Made by a program: the position numbers and the translations under genes. The notes beneath the pieces are model-generated. The model did not search any database. It was given only the letters and a program-made list of their open reading frames with translations, and was not told where the DNA came from. Of a stretch of 64,000 nucleotides of DNA, positions 24,506 to 33,996 are shown in pieces (within the stretch, counting starts at the first letter, position 1; the number at the start of each line of letters is the position of its first letter). This stretch comes from Nocardia exalbida NBRC 100660 (lineage in GTDB: Bacteria > Actinomycetota > Actinomycetes > Mycobacteriales > Mycobacteriaceae), in NCBI RefSeq assembly GCF_000308575.1, contig NZ_BAFZ01000007.1, positions 150,913 to 214,912 on the forward strand, written 5' to 3'.

Positions 24506-25348
24506 ATGACCTTCCTTGTCACCGGCGCCCGCGGCCGGATCGGCCAGGCGATCATCACCGCCCTGCATGCCGCCGACCTGCCTGTCCGCGCCGCCAGCGC
24601 CGACCCGGCCGCCCTCACCGTCCCCGCCGGAGTCGAAGTCGCCGAACTGCGCCTCGACGCCCCCCGCACCTTCTGCCCCGCGCTGGAGGGTGTCACCGGG
24701 GTCTTTCTCTATCCCGAACCCGCCGGCATCGACGCCTTCATCACCACCGCCCAGCGCGCCGGTGTCGAACACATCGTGCTGCTGTCGTCCTCGGCTGTCC
24801 TGTCCCCCGCCGCCGAAGACGACCCCCTCGCCTCCCACAACCTTGCCGTCGAAAGGGTCTTGGCTGCTTCGAATCTCACCGCCACCGTGCTGCGCCCCGA
24901 TAGCTTCGCCACCAATGCCCTCGGCTGGGCCCATCTCATCAGCAACGGCATGTCCGTCGAGCACGCCTACCCGGATGCCGCCATGGCGGTCATCCACCCC
25001 ACCGACATCGCCGATATCGCCGTCGCCGCCCTCACCGCGGACGAACTGCGCGGCCGAACCGTCACCCTGACCGGCCCGGAGCTGCTCACCTTCCGCGAAC
25101 AGCTCGCCATCGTCTGCGACGTCCTCGGACGCGACATCCCCATGGTTCCCATCACCCGCGCCGCGGCCGAGCAGCAGATGAGCCGGCACATGCCGCCCAC
25201 CTTCGTCGGCTCCCTGCTCGACTACTGGGCCACCGCCACCGAACGACCCGCCCCTGTCGCCGAGACCACCGAATCCCTGCTCGGCACGCCTGCTCGCGGC
25301 TTCGAGCAGTGGGTGCGCGAGAACGTCGGCGCTTTCTTCCCGGCTTGA
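24506..25348 (+). CDS. NmrA-like NAD(P)-binding reductase
   Basis: A 280-residue atypical SDR. The N-terminal TFLVTGARGRIGQAIITAL is the dinucleotide-binding loop. EHIVLLSSSAVLSP and LAVERVLAASNLTATVLRPD are the usual middle segments, and the active-site YxxxK of classical SDRs is absent, as in NmrA/quinone-reductase-type proteins. It is followed by an MFS exporter in the same orientation after 50 bases. Likely reduces or senses a quinone-like or electrophilic compound that the exporter and MarR gene also deal with; substrate unknown. Confidence 0.83.
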   Translation: MTFLVTGARGRIGQAIITALHAADLPVRAASADPAALTVPAGVEVAELRLDAPRTFCPALEGVTGVFLYPEPAGIDAFITTAQRAGVEHIVLLSSSAVLSPAAEDDPLASHNLAVERVLAASNLTATVLRPDSFATNALGWAHLISNGMSVEHAYPDAAMAVIHPTDIADIAVAALTADELRGRTVTLTGPELLTFREQLAIVCDVLGRDIPMVPITRAAAEQQMSRHMPPTFVGSLLDYWATATERPAPVAETTESLLGTPARGFEQWVRENVGAFFPA

Positions 25349-25398
25349 TCCAACCTCGTGCCTCCTATCCGAGGCTCGTGTCCTGAAAAGGCATTTCC

Positions 25399-26787
25399 AT
25401 GTCCACAGACCTGGCCCCCGACCTCCGCGCCGCGGCGCGCGCTCGCTGGGCCGTTCTCGCTGTCATCCTGTTCGCGTCCGTCCTCGACCTGCTGGATGCC
25501 ACCATCACCAATATCGCCGCACCCACTATCGCCGCCGATCTCGGTGGCGGGGCGGCTCTCGTGCAATGGCTCGGCGCCTCGTATTCCCTTGCCATGGGGG
25601 TGCTGCTGGTGGTCGGCGGGAGGCTCGGCGACAAGTTCGGGCGCCGCAGACTATTCCTCATCGGCATCATCGGCTTCACCTTCGCTTCCATCGCCTGCGG
25701 GCTTGCGGTCGGTCCCGCCTCCGTCGTCGTGTTTCGCGTTCTGCAAGGTGGTTTCGGCGCACTGCTCATTCCGCAGGGGTTCGGCATACTCACCGCTGTC
25801 TTCCCCCGCGATGAACTGGCCAAGGCCTTCGGTGTCTTCGCACCCGCTCTCGGCCTGTCCGCCGTCGGCGGACCGCTTCTCGCCGGGTTTCTCATCGACG
25901 CAGACCTTTTCGGATTCGGTTGGCGGTCGATGTTCCTGATCAATATCGTGCTCGGCGGCCTGGCCGTCGCGCTGGCCGCCCGGCTGCTGCCCCGGGGCGA
26001 CGGCGATCGCTCTGTCACCGTGGACGGACTCGGTTCTGTTCTGCTCGCAACCGCCATGTTCGGCGTGCTCTACGGGCTGATCGAGGGCTCAACACACGGA
26101 TGGTCGGCCGCGCCGATCCTGTCATTCCTTACCGGACTCGTCTTCTTCGCGCTGTTCGGGCTACGCCAGCACAGTGCCGCAAGCCCCTTGATCGAGCCCT
26201 CGCTGCTGCACAACCGCGGGTTCACATCGGGCCTGTCGCTGGGCTTTCTCTATTTCGCCGCGACGTCAGGGTTGCTGCTCGTACTGTCGCTGTACCTACA
26301 GGAAGTGCTGCGCCGCAGCCCAACCCAGGCCTCACTCGGACTCGCGCCTGTCGCCGTCGGGATCATCGTCTCTTCCATCGCGGCACATCAACTGATCGAA
26401 CGGCTCGGTCGCACACTGGTCACCGTCGGGCTCCTGCTCACCCTGCTCGGCACGCTCACGCTACTGGCCCTCGTCGCGGCGATCGATCCCACACCACCGA
26501 TGCTGATCGTGCCGGCATTCCTCACCGGCCTCGGTCTGGGAGCCTGCTTCGGCAGCATCTACCAGGTCACCCTCGGCGACATCGATCCGAGTGAATCCGG
26601 CAGCGCCAGCGGTTCACTGTCCGCTGTCCAGCAGTTGGCCAACAGCCTCGGCGCGGCCGCTGTCACCACCGTGTACTTCCACACCACCGGCACAGCCACC
26701 GCCCTGGCCGCGGTCGTCGCCATCACCGCGCTGTGCTGCGTCGTGGTCCCGTTGCTACCACGACATGCGCCACCGCAATCTCGCTGA
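25399..26787 (+). CDS. MFS multidrug transporter, 14-segment DHA2 type
   Basis: A 462-residue transporter. The first segment carries LFASVLDLLDATITNIAAPT and the motif A loop is GGRLGDKFGRRRLFLIG, both typical of the EmrB/QacA family. Hydrophobic segments continue to the end. ATG 25399 follows a reasonable spacer. Downstream is a strong hairpin at 26798. The MarR-reductase-MFS set is a self-contained detoxification unit. Confidence 0.9.
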   Translation: MSTDLAPDLRAAARARWAVLAVILFASVLDLLDATITNIAAPTIAADLGGGAALVQWLGASYSLAMGVLLVVGGRLGDKFGRRRLFLIGIIGFTFASIACGLAVGPASVVVFRVLQGGFGALLIPQGFGILTAVFPRDELAKAFGVFAPALGLSAVGGPLLAGFLIDADLFGFGWRSMFLINIVLGGLAVALAARLLPRGDGDRSVTVDGLGSVLLATAMFGVLYGLIEGSTHGWSAAPILSFLTGLVFFALFGLRQHSAASPLIEPSLLHNRGFTSGLSLGFLYFAATSGLLLVLSLYLQEVLRRSPTQASLGLAPVAVGIIVSSIAAHQLIERLGRTLVTVGLLLTLLGTLTLLALVAAIDPTPPMLIVPAFLTGLGLGACFGSIYQVTLGDIDPSESGSASGSLSAVQQLANSLGAAAVTTVYFHTTGTATALAAVVAITALCCVVVPLLPRHAPPQSR

Positions 26788-26797
26788 GACCTTCTGT

Positions 26798-26835
26798 ACC
26801 CCGCGCCCGTCGTGCCAGCAGGACGGGCGCGGGGT
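26798..26835 (+). terminator. Strong stem-loop terminator after the MFS gene
   Basis: A perfect 14-bp inverted repeat, ACCCCGCGCCCGTC and GACGGGCGCGGGGT, with a ten-base loop, beginning 11 bases after the stop codon. Confidence 0.85.
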
Positions 26836-27025
26836 GTGGGCCATCCGTGAGATTGTGGTCTATTGCCATTTATGCACGGTGACCAGGGAGGACGCCGTGT
26901 CAGCGCATGTGTCGGGTCGGTATCAGGCCGATGAGTGGGGATGCCGACCGGTCGGAGAACGCCCGAGTCGCCAGGGTCCGGCATTGATCGCAAACGTGTC
27001 GTAACGTCGGACTGTTCAACGAGTA

Positions 27026-27403
27026 ATGATCATCCTCTTCTGTAAAATCGCGGGGATGGCGAACACCGTTGCGCTCGAATCGCTTTCCTTCGATTGTGAT
27101 GCCCTGGACGCGATCGGCGGGAGCGGAGCGCTGATCGGGTACGCCCGCGTCTCGACTCAGGACCAGACTTCGGACCGGGAGACCCGCGCCCTGAAAGCCG
27201 CCGGACGCCTGGCCGCCGCACCGGCCCGCGGGCAACGCCTCGGCCTGCGTCCGGCGGTGCCCGACGAACAGGTCCGCCAAGCCCGCGCTCCGCTTACCGG
27301 GCCCGACGAGTCGGTGTCGTCGATCACACGACGTCTGGTTGTCTCCCGCATGAGGTGGTACGAGTACGTACGCGACCCGGGGCAGGGTTCGCCGATCCGG
27401 TGA
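27026..27403 (+). pseudogene. Serine resolvase remnant with the catalytic core deleted
   Basis: The 125-codon frame keeps the start of a Tn3-type serine recombinase (GALIGYARVSTQDQTSDRET, with the catalytic serine) and joins it directly, after ALKAAG, to the C-terminal helix-turn-helix (LRPAVPDEQVRQARAPLTG and ESVSSITRRLVVSR). Roughly 110 residues that normally hold the catalytic arginines, the dimer helix and the hinge are missing. The frame is intact across the joint, so an in-frame deletion is the simplest explanation. It cannot recombine DNA but could still bind it. No transposase or inverted ends were found nearby. Confidence 0.72.
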
Positions 27404-28380
27404 GGGGTCCGGGCGCCAATGCTGTCAGGGAGTTGTTCAGGCGACTCCGCGACGATCTGCGCGGAATGCTGCGCCGCCAGGCGGAGGGCCACAACGCTTG
27501 GATACACGGCAAAGCCGAAGGCGTCAGAGAAACTGATCGCGTCATCCGGAGAAGCGACCAGGACGGACACGACCGGATCGCGGGTACCCGAAAATCAAGC
27601 GATGCCGCGGATGGTTCGGCTCCTGTCGCCGCACGCTCCGGGCGGACGCCGCTCACCGATTTGTCGCATATGCGGCCGCTGGGTGACCTCTTCGACGGCG
27701 CTCGGCGCGGCGATCTCGACGACTACGACCTGACCCGGGAGCTGGGAGGACTACAGCGCAAGTACGGCCCCTATCACCTCGAGGATCTCGGCGCCTGGTA
27801 CGAACGGTCCTGGGAACGCGAGGACGGAAGCATTCACCCCGACAACGTGGGGTTCACCGCGAAGATCTCCGGCCCCGGCGGAGAAGACGCCGGATCGCTG
27901 CTCTACAGCTTCACGCGCGACAACGACGGGAGGCTCGTAGTCACCCATGATCTCACCGAACTGAACGAAGGTTTCACCGGCAAAGGATTCTCCACTGCCT
28001 TCGCCGCATCCACAGAGGACTACTTCCGCCGATCGGGCGTGGACAGAATAGAGCTGACCGCCACGAGACTGCGGCAAGACAGCTCACTCGACGGCGCGGT
28101 CGCCTGGGCCAAGGCCGGCTACGACTGGAACCCGGATCCCGGGAAACTGGCGAAGTCCGTCAACAGCATGAGATCCAGGATCGACTCACTGCTCGACGGG
28201 GAAATAGGCACGTTGAGCCCCGCCGACACAGCGCTACTTCAGGACATGCGCACACGATTCGACGGACCGCCGGTGGGGTTCCCCTCACCCAGGGAACTGG
28301 TCATGCTCACCGGTGACAACCTGAAACTCGGCGAGCAACTGATGAAAGGATCGTCATGGCACGGGATGAAGAAACTGTGA
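27400..28380 (+). CDS. Orphan toxin-like protein with a GNAT-like C-terminal domain
   Basis: A 326-residue protein. Residues 1-95 are charged, linker-like sequence (RELFRRLRDDLRGMLRRQAEG), of the type found before toxin domains of secreted polymorphic proteins. Residues 145-245 look like an acetyltransferase-like fold: an ELNEGFTGKGFSTAFAAS turn-helix, then GVDRIELTATRLRQ and AVAWAKAGYDWNP. It has no signal peptide or WxG segment. The GTG 27400 overlaps the resolvase stop, so the real 5' end may have been lost in the event that left the resolvase remnant. A 74-residue gene overlaps its end. Function is inference. Confidence 0.5.
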   Translation: MRGPGANAVRELFRRLRDDLRGMLRRQAEGHNAWIHGKAEGVRETDRVIRRSDQDGHDRIAGTRKSSDAADGSAPVAARSGRTPLTDLSHMRPLGDLFDGARRGDLDDYDLTRELGGLQRKYGPYHLEDLGAWYERSWEREDGSIHPDNVGFTAKISGPGGEDAGSLLYSFTRDNDGRLVVTHDLTELNEGFTGKGFSTAFAASTEDYFRRSGVDRIELTATRLRQDSSLDGAVAWAKAGYDWNPDPGKLAKSVNSMRSRIDSLLDGEIGTLSPADTALLQDMRTRFDGPPVGFPSPRELVMLTGDNLKLGEQLMKGSSWHGMKKL

Positions 28381-28580
28381 CTCCCACCCCGGAAGAACGT
28401 GAGTTCATCGAGGCCCGCGGCAAGGCGACCTCCACCCACTTCATGCGGTTCGTCACCGAACGCGGCCTCGACACCGACCCCGATACCTGGCCCGCGGCCG
28501 ACCGGGAAGAATTCGACCGGCAAGCACGCCGACTCATCGAGGAATGGAAAAACCGCGCCCGCGAAACCTTCGGCCTGTGA
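28356..28580 (+). CDS. Small acidic/charged protein, candidate immunity or partner protein
   Basis: A 74-residue soluble, charged helical protein (TPEEREFIEARGKATSTHFM, then DREEFDRQARRLIEEW). The ATG follows an AAAGGA ribosome site and lies inside the last 25 bases of the toxin-like gene, so the two are translated together. The position and size fit an immunity protein, but no family match is recognised. Confidence 0.55.
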   Translation: MARDEETVTPTPEEREFIEARGKATSTHFMRFVTERGLDTDPDTWPAADREEFDRQARRLIEEWKNRARETFGL

Positions 28581-28798
28581 ACGTCACCCGGATCTGATGC
28601 TCCGGTTCACAGCGCACACCTGGATACGGCCCAGCGCGCACACAAGTTTCTCTTGGAGGATTCTCTCGCCGGTCCGGAAGCCGCGAGTCCGGACCGGCAC
28701 CCACCATCCGAGTGCCGGAGCAGCGCCTGGCACGGTCTGCTTCGAAAGCGCTCCGTGCCAGGTGGTGTCGACAGCCAAAGGTGTCGGGATGCGGGCTG

Positions 28799-29263
28799 CT
28801 ACCCGTCGACGGTATAGGTACCGATGAGTCGGCCGTCTCCTATGCTGGCGTCGACGATGGCGGATCTGGCGTCGGCCGGTGAGGTCTGGGAGTCGACCCG
28901 GACGGGGTGGGAGAGGGCATACACGATGAAGCGGTAGTGGTGGGTGCCGGTTCCCGCCGGTGGGCACGGGCCGAAGTATTCGGCTCGGTCGGCGCTGTTC
29001 AGGCTGACCACCCCGCCCGCGGGCGTCTGCCCCTCTTCCGCGGACGTGGTGGCCGGTGGGATATTGCTGACCACCCAGTGGGTGAACAGGCCGCTGGGGG
29101 CGTCGGGATCGTCCACGATGAGGGCGAGCCCGGCGGCCTGCGGGGGAGCTGTCCAGGCCAGCGGGGGCGACTCGTTTCTGCCCTCGCAGGTGTAGACCGC
29201 GGGGATCGGATCGCCATGGTTGAAAGCGGAACTACGCACCGAGATCTCGGTCGTCGCGGGCAT
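28799..29263 (-). CDS. PEBP family (YbhB/YbcL) protein
   Basis: A 154-residue phosphatidylethanolamine-binding-like protein. Signatures: YTCEGRNESPPLAWTAPP, the LIVDDPDAPSGLFTHWVVSN ligand-binding segment, and GPCPPAGTGTHHYRFIVYAL. Bacterial members are cytosolic or periplasmic and have no firm role. The ATG at 29263 is chosen; the frame extends upstream but without family sequence. It is monocistronic. Confidence 0.88.
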   Translation of the reverse strand: MPATTEISVRSSAFNHGDPIPAVYTCEGRNESPPLAWTAPPQAAGLALIVDDPDAPSGLFTHWVVSNIPPATTSAEEGQTPAGGVVSLNSADRAEYFGPCPPAGTGTHHYRFIVYALSHPVRVDSQTSPADARSAIVDASIGDGRLIGTYTVDG

Positions 29264-29518
29264 CGCGGCCTCCGCTCGGGTCGAGGATAGGAGTCGAGTC
29301 CTGCGATTCGCCTGTCCCTGTCCGTGCGGACGAGCCCGGCGCGCGACGGCGGCGGATACCAGGCGAACCCGGTATGTCGTTGTCAGTCCAGCGTAAGCCG
29401 ACGAGGCCCGACCGACCAGGCACGGCCGCAAACACGCCGTTACCGGCGGGCTTCGCGGGCCGTCGCCTGTTCTGGCACTTCTGGCCCTATGCCGATAGGT
29501 GATGGCGGCCGCCATCTG

Positions 29519-30613
29519 TCAGTCGGACCCCCTCGCCGCCCCTTGTTTCGTTCCGGCGAGCGCCGCGATCGTCTCGATCCGCCCCACCGCGTCGGTGACG
29601 ATCCTGTCGATCAACTCCTTGCACGTCGGCAGGTCGTCGATGATCCCGGTGACCTGACCCGCGGCGAGCACGCCCGCCTGGGTGTTGCCCTCGACCAATC
29701 CGGCGCGCAGCAGCATCGGCGTGTTCGCGGCCATCACGACCTGGGACCAGCTGAGGTCCTTGGTCTTTCGCATGGCCAGGCCGTCGCGAATCATGGTCGA
29801 CCACTTCATGCCGGTCATGCTCTTGAACCGGGCCGCGTTGCCCACGGCGGCGGTGAGCCCGCGCCAGCGGCCCGAATGCTCCAGCCGCTGCACCAATTCG
29901 GTGTTCAGCACGCGGTGCGGCATGCCGTCGACCTTGAGGGACACCACCGTGTCCTGGAGCTGTCGCCGCAGGTACTCCTGCTTGACCGCGTCGGGAACGG
30001 TGCTCTCCTGGGTGAGCAGGAACCGGGTGCCCATCGCGACACCCGCCGCGCCGTAGGCCAGGGCGGCGGCCAGGCCGCGCCCGTCGAAGAACCCGCCCGC
30101 CGCGACAACGGGGATGTCCACCGCGTCCAGCACGGAGGGCAGCAGCAGGGTGGTGGCGACCGGGCCGGTGTGCCCGCCGCCCTCCCCGCCCTGCACGATC
30201 ACCGCGTCCGCGCCCCAGGACGCCACTTTGATCGCGTGCTTGGCCGCGCCGATGGACGGGATGACCACCACGCCCGCGTCTTTCAACTTCGCGATCAGGT
30301 CCTGCTTGGGCGCGAGCGCGAACGACGCGACCGCCACCTTCTCCCGGATCAGCAGATCGATCCGCTCGGGCGCGTCCGCCGCGTCGGCGCGGATGTTCAC
30401 GCCGAACGGCTTCGCGGTGTGCGATTTGGTCTTCGCGATGGCCGCCTCGAGCTCGGCGAAGGTCATGGTGGCGGAGGCGAGGATGCCGAGCCCGCCCGCT
30501 TCGGCGGTGGCCGACACCAGACTCGGGCCCGCGACCCAGCCCATGCCGGTCTGCACGATCGGGTGTTCGATGCCGACCAGATCGGTCAGCGCGGTGCGCA
30601 GGCGCGGGCTCAT
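29519..30613 (-). CDS. ipdC: Nitronate-monooxygenase-fold flavoenzyme IpdC
   Basis: A 364-residue FMN TIM-barrel of the 2-nitropropane dioxygenase fold: GIEHPIVQTGMGWVAGPSLV, the GADAVIVQGGEGGGHTG phosphate loop, and VVAAGGFFDGRGLAAALAYG. Its place after ipdA and ipdB matches M. tuberculosis Rv3553 (IpdC), which is required in C/D-ring catabolism and introduces unsaturation before hydrolytic opening of ring C. The start overlaps the ipdB stop (ATGA). Last gene of the echA20-ipdA-ipdB-ipdC operon. Confidence 0.88.
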   Translation of the reverse strand: MSPRLRTALTDLVGIEHPIVQTGMGWVAGPSLVSATAEAGGLGILASATMTFAELEAAIAKTKSHTAKPFGVNIRADAADAPERIDLLIREKVAVASFALAPKQDLIAKLKDAGVVVIPSIGAAKHAIKVASWGADAVIVQGGEGGGHTGPVATTLLLPSVLDAVDIPVVAAGGFFDGRGLAAALAYGAAGVAMGTRFLLTQESTVPDAVKQEYLRRQLQDTVVSLKVDGMPHRVLNTELVQRLEHSGRWRGLTAAVGNAARFKSMTGMKWSTMIRDGLAMRKTKDLSWSQVVMAANTPMLLRAGLVEGNTQAGVLAAGQVTGIIDDLPTCKELIDRIVTDAVGRIETIAALAGTKQGAARGSD

Positions 30614-31367
30614 GACGGGACCTCGGTTTCGCGGATCTTCTCGGGGTCGAGCACCTCCCGGATCAGCCGCAGCTCCTCCGCGCTGGGCTGCCGGGTCTCG
30701 CCCGCCTCGGCGAGACCGGCGATCTCGAACGAGGTGTTCTCGGCGACCTCGTCGGCGGTGACGCCGGGATGCAGGCTGCGGGCGCGCATGGTGTGGCCGG
30801 GGCCCTCGAAATCGAAGACGCCCAGATTGGTCACCACGCGGTGCAGGTGGTGGAAGCGGTAGGCCGGGTCGGCGGCGTCGACCTTGTCGTAGCCCACACC
30901 GGAGACGATGTCGACACCGTCTGTGAAGACGCGATTCGTGTGCCGCGCGACCCAGTAGCTGGTGGCGTGGTTGATCGTGTTGCCCGGTGCGCCGCGCACA
31001 CCGAACATCTGCCGGGTCGGCTGCTGGAGCGATCCGAACGCCGAGAGGTTCTGGTTGCCGAACCGATCGATCTGGTTGGCGCCCATCACCACGTGCCGCC
31101 GGCCGGAGGCCACCACGTCGAAGACCCTCCGGAACGGAATCCAGCCTTCGATCGGTGCCTTTCCGCCCAGCGGGGGTGTGTCGGCGAACAGCAGCGCCTC
31201 GCCATCGGACAGCAGCAGATCCGGTTCGGTGGTGAGTTTGGCCAGGCGCGCGCCGATGATCGACATCGGCGACATCGGGCTGGCCATGATCTCCCCGGCG
31301 CCGCTGAAGATCTCGGCGCAGGCGACGGCGCAGATCTCGGCGCGGGTGACGGTTTCGGTGCTGGTCA

Positions 31368-31368
<1 letters not shown>
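30610..31368 (-). CDS. ipdB: COCHEA-CoA hydrolase subunit IpdB
   Basis: A 252-residue class I CoA-transferase-fold beta subunit, with FSGAGEIMASPMSPMSIIGA and RHVVMGANQIDRFGNQNLSA, and the C-terminal segment carrying FEGPGHTMRARSLHPGVTAD. IpdAB is known to hydrolyse and open the last steroid ring (COCHEA-CoA) rather than transfer CoA. Start ATG overlaps the ipdA stop by one base (TGATG). Confidence 0.9.
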
Positions 31369-32243
<875 letters not shown>

Positions 32244-32255
32244 GGAAATTCCTCT

Positions 32256-33020
32256 CTACTGCCCGCTCTTGCGCGCCGCGAGATCGTCGTCGAACCGGGC
32301 GCGGATCTCGTCGGCGACGCCGGCGAGGTTGAGTTCGAAGGTGAATCCCTGCTCGTACCGGTAACTGCGGTGCACGTCCTGCACGTCGATGCCGTTCAGT
32401 GCCCGCTTGGCCGCCCGGATCACCCGGCCGTCCTTGGCCGCGATGTTCTTGGCCAGCTCCAAGGCGGCGGCGTCGAGTTCGGCGCGCGGCACCACCTGGT
32501 AGACCGAGCCGTAGTGGTGCAACTGCTGTGCGGTGATGGTGCTCGCGGTGTAGAACAGCGCCCGCATCAGGTGCTGGGGTACCAGCCGCGCGAGGTGGGT
32601 CGCCGCGCCGAGGGCGCCGCGGTCGACCTCGGGCAGCCCGAAGGTGGCGTCGTCGGAGGCGATCACCACATCCGCGTTGCCCACCAGTCCGATGCCGCCG
32701 CCGAGGCAGAAGCCCTGGACCACCGCGATCACCGGCACCTGGCACTCGTACACCGCGGCGAACGCCTCGAAGCAGCCGTGATTGGCGTCGATCAGCGCCT
32801 GGTGGCCCGGCTTGCTCTGGATCTCCTTGATGTCCACGCCCGCGTTGAACCCGCGGTTCTCCGCGCGCAGCACCACCACCTTGGTGTCCGGATCCCGGCC
32901 CGCCGCGCGCACTTCGTCGGCGATGGCGAACCAGCCGTCGGTAGGGATGGCGTTGACCGGCGGATAGTCCACCGTGACCACGCTGATGCCGGTCGATTCG
33001 GAGTGGCGGTTGATCCCCAT
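32256..33020 (-). CDS. echA20: Enoyl-CoA hydratase-fold ring hydrolase EchA20
   Basis: A 254-residue crotonase-fold enzyme: VVTVDYPPVNAIPTDGWFAI, the oxyanion loop NRGFNAGVDIKEIQ, and QGFCLGGGIGLVGNADVVIA. In M. tuberculosis EchA20 (Rv3550), also next to ipdA, hydrolyses ring C of the bicyclic CoA thioester. First gene of a four-gene minus-strand operon divergent from an SDR gene, with a KstR2-type site between. Confidence 0.88.
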   Translation of the reverse strand: MGINRHSESTGISVVTVDYPPVNAIPTDGWFAIADEVRAAGRDPDTKVVVLRAENRGFNAGVDIKEIQSKPGHQALIDANHGCFEAFAAVYECQVPVIAVVQGFCLGGGIGLVGNADVVIASDDATFGLPEVDRGALGAATHLARLVPQHLMRALFYTASTITAQQLHHYGSVYQVVPRAELDAAALELAKNIAAKDGRVIRAAKRALNGIDVQDVHRSYRYEQGFTFELNLAGVADEIRARFDDDLAARKSGQ

Positions 33021-33054
33021 GGCACTTCCCGTCGTGTGGTGAACGCATTGGCAA

Positions 33055-33072
33055 AGCAAGCAGTTGCTTGGT
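33055..33072. promoter_or_regulatory. Variant KstR2 site between echA20 and the SDR gene
   Basis: AGCAAGCAGTTGCTTGGT has arms AGCAAGCA and TGCTTGGT around GT, one mismatch from the dyad at kstR2 (ACCAAGCA / TGCTTGGT). Against the published 14-base box the left half deviates at two positions. It lies 11 bases before the SDR GTG and 35 before the echA20 ATG. TAGGTT (33072-33077) is a TANNNT box at -12 to -7 of the SDR start. Confidence 0.75.
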
Positions 33073-33083
33073 AGGTTAGCACG

Positions 33084-33866
33084 GTGGCACTCGAAATCGA
33101 TCTGGCCGAGCGCGTCGTTCTGGTGACCGGCGGCGTGCGCGGCGTCGGCGCGGGCGTGAGCAAGGCGTTCCTGGCCGCGGGCGCGACCGTTGTGGCGTGC
33201 GCGCGGCGACCGGCGGACGCGCCCGTCGAAGTCGACGGGCGCGCGATCGAGTACATGCCTTGCGATGTGCGGGACGCGGACGCGGTGCGCGCGCTGGTCG
33301 ATGGGATCGTCGAGCGCCACGGCCGCCTCGACCATCTGGTCAACAACGCCGGTGGCGCTCCCTTCGCGCTCGCCGCCGACGCGAGCAAGAACTTCCACAC
33401 CAAGATCGTCGAGCTGAACCTGCTCGCTCCGCTGCTGATGGCGCAGGCCGCCAACGCGGTGATGCAGCGGCAGGACGAGGGCGGCTCGATCGTGAATGTC
33501 TCGAGCGTCAGCGGGCACCGTCCGTCGCCGGGCACCGCGGCCTACGGTGCGGCCAAGGCGGGCATGGACAGCCTCACCGGCTCGCTCGCCGTCGAGTGGG
33601 CCCCGAAAGTGCGGGTGAACTCGCTGGTGGTGGGCCCGGTGAACACCGAACTGAGTCAGCTGCACTACGGCGATCAGGACGGCGTCGACGCGGTGGGCCG
33701 GACCATCCCGCTGGGCCGCATGGCCCGCCCCGACGACGTCGGCCGCTGCGCGGTGTTCCTGGCCTCGCCGTTGGCCGCCTACGTCAGCGGCGCGACTCTG
33801 CTGGTGCACGGCGGGGGTGAGCGGCCCGCCTTCCTCGCCGCCTCCACCGCCGACCAGCAGTCCTGA
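33084..33866 (+). CDS. Short-chain dehydrogenase (Rv3549c-type)
   Basis: A 260-residue classical SDR: VLVTGGVRGVGAGVSKAF cofactor loop, LVNNAGGAPFA, the catalytic serine in VNVSSVSGH and YGAAKAGM. Its divergent position from echA20 and partner SDR downstream match the Rv3549c-Rv3548c pair of M. tuberculosis, members of the KstR2 regulon whose exact step is not settled. GTG 33084 has no ribosome site but a well-placed TANNNT box. The next gene is separated by a repeat block. Confidence 0.85.
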   Translation: MALEIDLAERVVLVTGGVRGVGAGVSKAFLAAGATVVACARRPADAPVEVDGRAIEYMPCDVRDADAVRALVDGIVERHGRLDHLVNNAGGAPFALAADASKNFHTKIVELNLLAPLLMAQAANAVMQRQDEGGSIVNVSSVSGHRPSPGTAAYGAAKAGMDSLTGSLAVEWAPKVRVNSLVVGPVNTELSQLHYGDQDGVDAVGRTIPLGRMARPDDVGRCAVFLASPLAAYVSGATLLVHGGGERPAFLAASTADQQS

Positions 33867-33888
33867 ACACACCGGAGGGGGAGCAGTC

Positions 33889-33996
33889 ATGAGCGGTCGG
33901 TCGCGGCAGCGGAGCGGGACGATGAAGAGTCCCGCTCATAGCGGAAAGGGCCACCGAGCGCGAGCGGTCGGGTCGGGAGCCGGGAGCGGAGCGTAA
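33889..33996 (+). CDS. Possible 35-residue ORF in the repeat block
   Basis: An ATG in the first repeat copy is preceded by a strong GGAGGGGG site seven bases upstream, 23 bases after the SDR stop. The frame reads MSGRSRQRSGTMKSPAHSG and onward to a TAA. The start resembles the 25-residue unit at 7472-7699 (shared MSG..R.RQRS and PAH). Good initiation signal, low-complexity product; may serve translation coupling instead of coding a functional peptide. Confidence 0.3.
   Translation: MSGRSRQRSGTMKSPAHSGKGHRARAVGSGAGSGA

Noticed and set aside
26880..27025. Search for a res site or inverted transposon ends before the resolvase remnant
   Set aside because: No convincing set of paired sub-sites or terminal repeats could be recognised by eye.
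28581..28798. Possible small gene opposite 28584-28967
   Set aside because: The minus-strand frame is Pro/Arg rich, runs through the PEBP end and lacks a ribosome site.
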